A stretch of 34,760 nt of DNA from an uncultured Clostridia bacterium. Its GTDB lineage: Bacteria; Bacillota; Clostridia; TANB77; CAG-508. The DNA lies in contig CALXPW010000013.1 in assembly GCA_944390365.1 (NCBI GenBank), forward strand, positions 1-34,760, given 5' to 3'. Position numbers and translations under genes: made by a program. The notes under the pieces are model-generated. The model saw only the letters and a program-made list of their open reading frames with translations, made no database searches and was not told the DNA's origin. Below, piece after piece: positions 32,685-34,760 of the stretch (its first letter is position 1; each line of letters starts with the position of its first letter).

Positions 32685-33270
32685 GTGCTTTTTTGTATAT
32701 TTATATATGATTGATTTTAGAAGGTCATTATTTTGTATGATTTTAGTTTGTAATACAGCTATTGTAAAAATCATAGAATTTATAAGATCATAGTACAAAA
32801 TGCAAATATTATATTAATTAGAATATATAAATCTGCAAACGAAATTCATTATAAACAAAATTTATATAATAAATGATTAATTTTAAAATTCAATAATTAA
32901 AATTGATTAAAAACGATTTTGAACTTAATGAAACAATAATTTAATTAAAATATTATATAAATTCTATAAAAAAATCACTAAATAACAAATGTTCGTTTTT
33001 TGGTATTACAATGTTTATATTACAAAATTATAATTTTTAAAATTCTAAATATATTTATAAGTTATAATTTTAAATTTTTTATAAATTTCTATAAATTATT
33101 TTCAAATCTTATTTTAAAATTTATTTTTTATATTAAAAAAAGTTTTTATTTATAAAATTTATTATTAGTCTAATAGAAGATTGCACAAAATTTTATTTAA
33201 TATATTTTCATAATTTTTATATACTTAAAAATGTGCTATCCCCCCTACTCTACCATTTTTACAAAGTAGA

Positions 33271-33300
33271 AAAGATTAGTTGTATTTCAAACTAATCTTT
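33271..33300. terminator. Terminator hairpin between converging transcripts
   Basis: A perfect 11-bp stem AAAGATTAGTT (33271-33281) / AACTAATCTTT (33290-33300). It lies ten bases beyond the stop of the minus-strand RibD-domain gene, and A/T tracts on both sides could serve either direction. Confidence 0.7.
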
Positions 33301-33310
33301 AATTTGTAAT

Positions 33311-34006
33311 TTATTTTTTTACTTTGTATTTTAACTGAACATAAGAATTATCTAATTGATTACATTCAATAAGTTCTAATGCTTTTAATTTGTTTAATTC
33401 TTCTGAATTACTAATTGCCTCTCCATCAATTAGAGTAGATACATCCTTGCCTCCAACCAATAATGGAGCAATTACTATATTTACATAGTCAATTAAGTTG
33501 TTTCTCAAAAATAGCCCATTAAGGGTTCCTCCAGATTGAATTGTTACTCTTTCAGCATTATATTTACTAGATAAATCTTCTAACAATCTTGTTAAGTCTA
33601 ATTCTTCATAATATAAAATATCTAAATTATCATATTTATCTGTTAAAGAATATGCAATATGATTTTTATTTGTTGTAACTAATATTAGGCTTTCTACCCA
33701 GTTGCATATATAATCTATTCCATTTTCATTTAAATGTGGCTTATTATCAATAATAACGAATTTCACTTCTACTTTATCGTGATATTCTTTTCTATCATTA
33801 ACACCAATTTTAGCCATTACTCTACCAGTATTTAACGAAAAATAATCAGTAGTAGATTCTATTTCATAATACTGGTGTAATCCCTCTTTAACACCCTCAA
33901 TTTTACACCAATCTTTGTCAGCATCTAATTCATCAGTATTACCAGTGCTAATCTTACCATCAAGAGATTCTAACATAAATAAAGTTGTTATCGGTCTTTT
34001 TCTCAA
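33311..34006 (-). CDS. RibD C-terminal-domain (DHFR-fold) reductase
   Basis: 231 aa. It starts with RPITTLFMLESLDGKISTG, the usual opening of RibD_C/bifunctional deaminase-reductase-like proteins. It ends with RVTIQSGGTLNGLFLRNNLID, NIVIAPLLVGGKDVSTLIDG, the NADPH/substrate-binding part. There is no deaminase domain, so it is not full RibD. Standalone members are NADPH-dependent reductases of mostly unknown substrate, often annotated as dihydrofolate reductase-like. The start is TTG at 34006-34004 with GAGGAG about ten bases upstream. It is 46 bases downstream of the AbiEii-like gene and probably in the same transcript. Confidence 0.88.
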   Translation of the reverse strand: MRKRPITTLFMLESLDGKISTGNTDELDADKDWCKIEGVKEGLHQYYEIESTTDYFSLNTGRVMAKIGVNDRKEYHDKVEVKFVIIDNKPHLNENGIDYICNWVESLILVTTNKNHIAYSLTDKYDNLDILYYEELDLTRLLEDLSSKYNAERVTIQSGGTLNGLFLRNNLIDYVNIVIAPLLVGGKDVSTLIDGEAISNSEELNKLKALELIECNQLDNSYVQLKYKVKK

Positions 34007-34052
34007 TTTAAATCATCTCCTCTATAAATTACTATTTAAATTTTATTCTTAT

Positions 34053-34760
34053 TTACAATATTCTTCCAACTTGTTTCAAGCTCCCAATTAAATCTTCATA
34101 TTTAATTTCTTTGGCATAAAAATTATCTTTTTTGTATCTTTCCCATTGTTTTTTCATAATATCACTATTATTAAGTTGTTCAATAATCTTGGACCAATCT
34201 TTAATAATAACCGTGGTATTTCTATGTTCTGCAGTAGAATAAATAGCATCTTTTAAGGTATTAAAGTTGATATTTTTAGTTTGAGTATTTAGCAACATGT
34301 ATATATCATAAAAATCCCTAATTCTTGTTCCTAAAATTCCTTTTTTTATAATTGATTCAAATTTTTCAGCAATAATCGTTTCGAGATTATATGACCAAAT
34401 TTGAATTTTTCTATCTTCAAGCATTAAATCAAAACTGTACTTAATTTCTTTATATGTAATTTTATCTCCAGTAGTAATATCAATTTTCATAATAACAGGC
34501 ATTGATTCCATATAGTTAGCTTTGAAAGTTATTCTATATCCACCATAATCATCATCTTTTCTAATTAACTCTATTTTCTGTACTTCAAATGTAACTCCAT
34601 CATCAATTTTTATATTACAAATTTCATTAATTTTATTTGTAATATTTTCTTCTGTCAATTTAAAACCTTTGATTGTTGTATCCATATCCATAGTTGTTCT
34701 ACTATCAATTCCAAGCATAGCAGAGATTAACATTCCACCTTTTAGAATAAAATTATCTTT
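34053..34760 (-). CDS. AbiEii/AbiGii-type nucleotidyltransferase toxin, 5'-truncated by window edge
   Basis: The frame is open to the window edge: nine codons before the first visible ATG read KDNFILKGG, the family's usual lead-in, so the true start is outside. Visible features: GGMLISAMLG, SRTTMDMDTTIKG with the nucleotidyltransferase Asp pair, KIDITTGD, and late RIRDFYDIYMLL. AbiEii is the toxin of the type IV AbiE toxin-antitoxin/phage-abortive system. Its antitoxin AbiEi normally lies just upstream, here beyond base 34760. 235 residues are visible. Confidence 0.88.
   Translation of the reverse strand, partial: KDNFILKGGMLISAMLGIDSRTTMDMDTTIKGFKLTEENITNKINEICNIKIDDGVTFEVQKIELIRKDDDYGGYRITFKANYMESMPVIMKIDITTGDKITYKEIKYSFDLMLEDRKIQIWSYNLETIIAEKFESIIKKGILGTRIRDFYDIYMLLNTQTKNINFNTLKDAIYSTAEHRNTTVIIKDWSKIIEQLNNSDIMKKQWERYKKDNFYAKEIKYEDLIGSLKQVGRIL

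Larger units (their letters stand above)
32198..33310. other. 1.1-kb gene-free, extremely AT-rich intergenic region
   Basis: It lies between rho on the plus strand and the converging minus-strand genes. No ORF with family resemblance or ribosome site was found on either strand. It contains the rho terminator, an inverted repeat (32287-32318), a terminator-like hairpin (32658-32684) and the terminator at 33271-33300. From about 32690 to 33230 the sequence is nearly pure A/T (5 of 60 bases G or C in 33121-33180). Confidence 0.8.

Noticed and set aside
32690..33230. A replication origin in the AT-rich desert
   Set aside because: No DnaA-box clusters of the TTATCCACA type were seen, and no dnaA, dnaN or gyrase genes are near.
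33190..33260. A minus-strand small gene behind the GGGGGG stretch at 33240
   Set aside because: The ATG downstream of it on that strand reaches a stop within four codons.

Overview
The window looks like chromosome from a low-GC, Gram-positive, spore-forming Clostridia-type bacterium. The evidence is very AT-rich coding DNA (AAA/GAA/ATA/AGA codons), strong GGAGG-type ribosome binding sites, sortases and LPXTG-type surface proteins, an LCP cell-wall ligase, and the sporulation pair yabP-yabQ next to a divIC-like gene. TGA is used as a stop, and prfB (RF2) carries the classical autoregulatory +1 frameshift, so the genetic code is standard. No rRNA, tRNA or CRISPR was seen.

Layout, left to right. 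(1) 1-600: the 3' end of a RhuM-family accessory gene. (2) 836-3496: a KduD/DhuD-like dehydrogenase, an RpiB-family isomerase (DhuI-like) and galE. (3) 3570-5670: a promoter, a small secreted protein ending in a sortase-type signal (LVQTG), an overlapping class D-like sortase and a four-helix membrane protein, then a terminator. (4) 5751-24544: a large exopolysaccharide/capsule locus of about 18.7 kb. It starts with an LCP ligase, a VanZ-like protein and the priming phosphoglycosyl transferase. It continues through glycosyltransferases (one broken by a single-base frameshift), two polysaccharide-pyruvyl-transferase-family genes, two FrhB-type iron-sulfur proteins, an EpsG/Wzy-like polymerase and a Wzx-like flippase. 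It ends with a dockerin-bearing glycoside hydrolase, an LPQTG surface protein that reads like a cohesin, and the Wzz / tyrosine kinase / PHP phosphatase control module. (5) 24580-25698: a compositionally foreign MYG1-family gene with its own promoter and terminator. (6) 25755-32264: housekeeping and sporulation genes: prfB, aspartate kinase, a sugar-transfer-type ATP-grasp protein, yabP, yabQ, divIC and rho. (7) 32198-33310: about 1.1 kb of extremely AT-rich DNA without genes. (8) 33311-34760, minus strand: a RibD C-terminal-domain reductase and the 3' part of an AbiEii-like toxin.

How it may work together: GalE supplies UDP-hexose. The priming transferase and glycosyltransferases build a lipid-linked repeat unit that Wzx flips and the EpsG-like protein polymerises, under Wzz/kinase/phosphatase control, and LCP attaches the product to the wall. 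The most interesting possibility is a surface-docked glycan-processing device inside the locus. A secreted clan-A hydrolase ends in a dockerin, and the very next gene encodes a wall-anchored protein with cohesin-like character. That second gene has its own promoter preceded by four 6-bp repeats at an exact 11-bp period, like an OmpR/PhoB-family response-regulator site. A composition shift inside the hydrolase gene suggests that the catalytic half travels with the variable capsule block while the dockerin half is conserved. All functions are assigned by reading translated sequence by eye; no database search was run.
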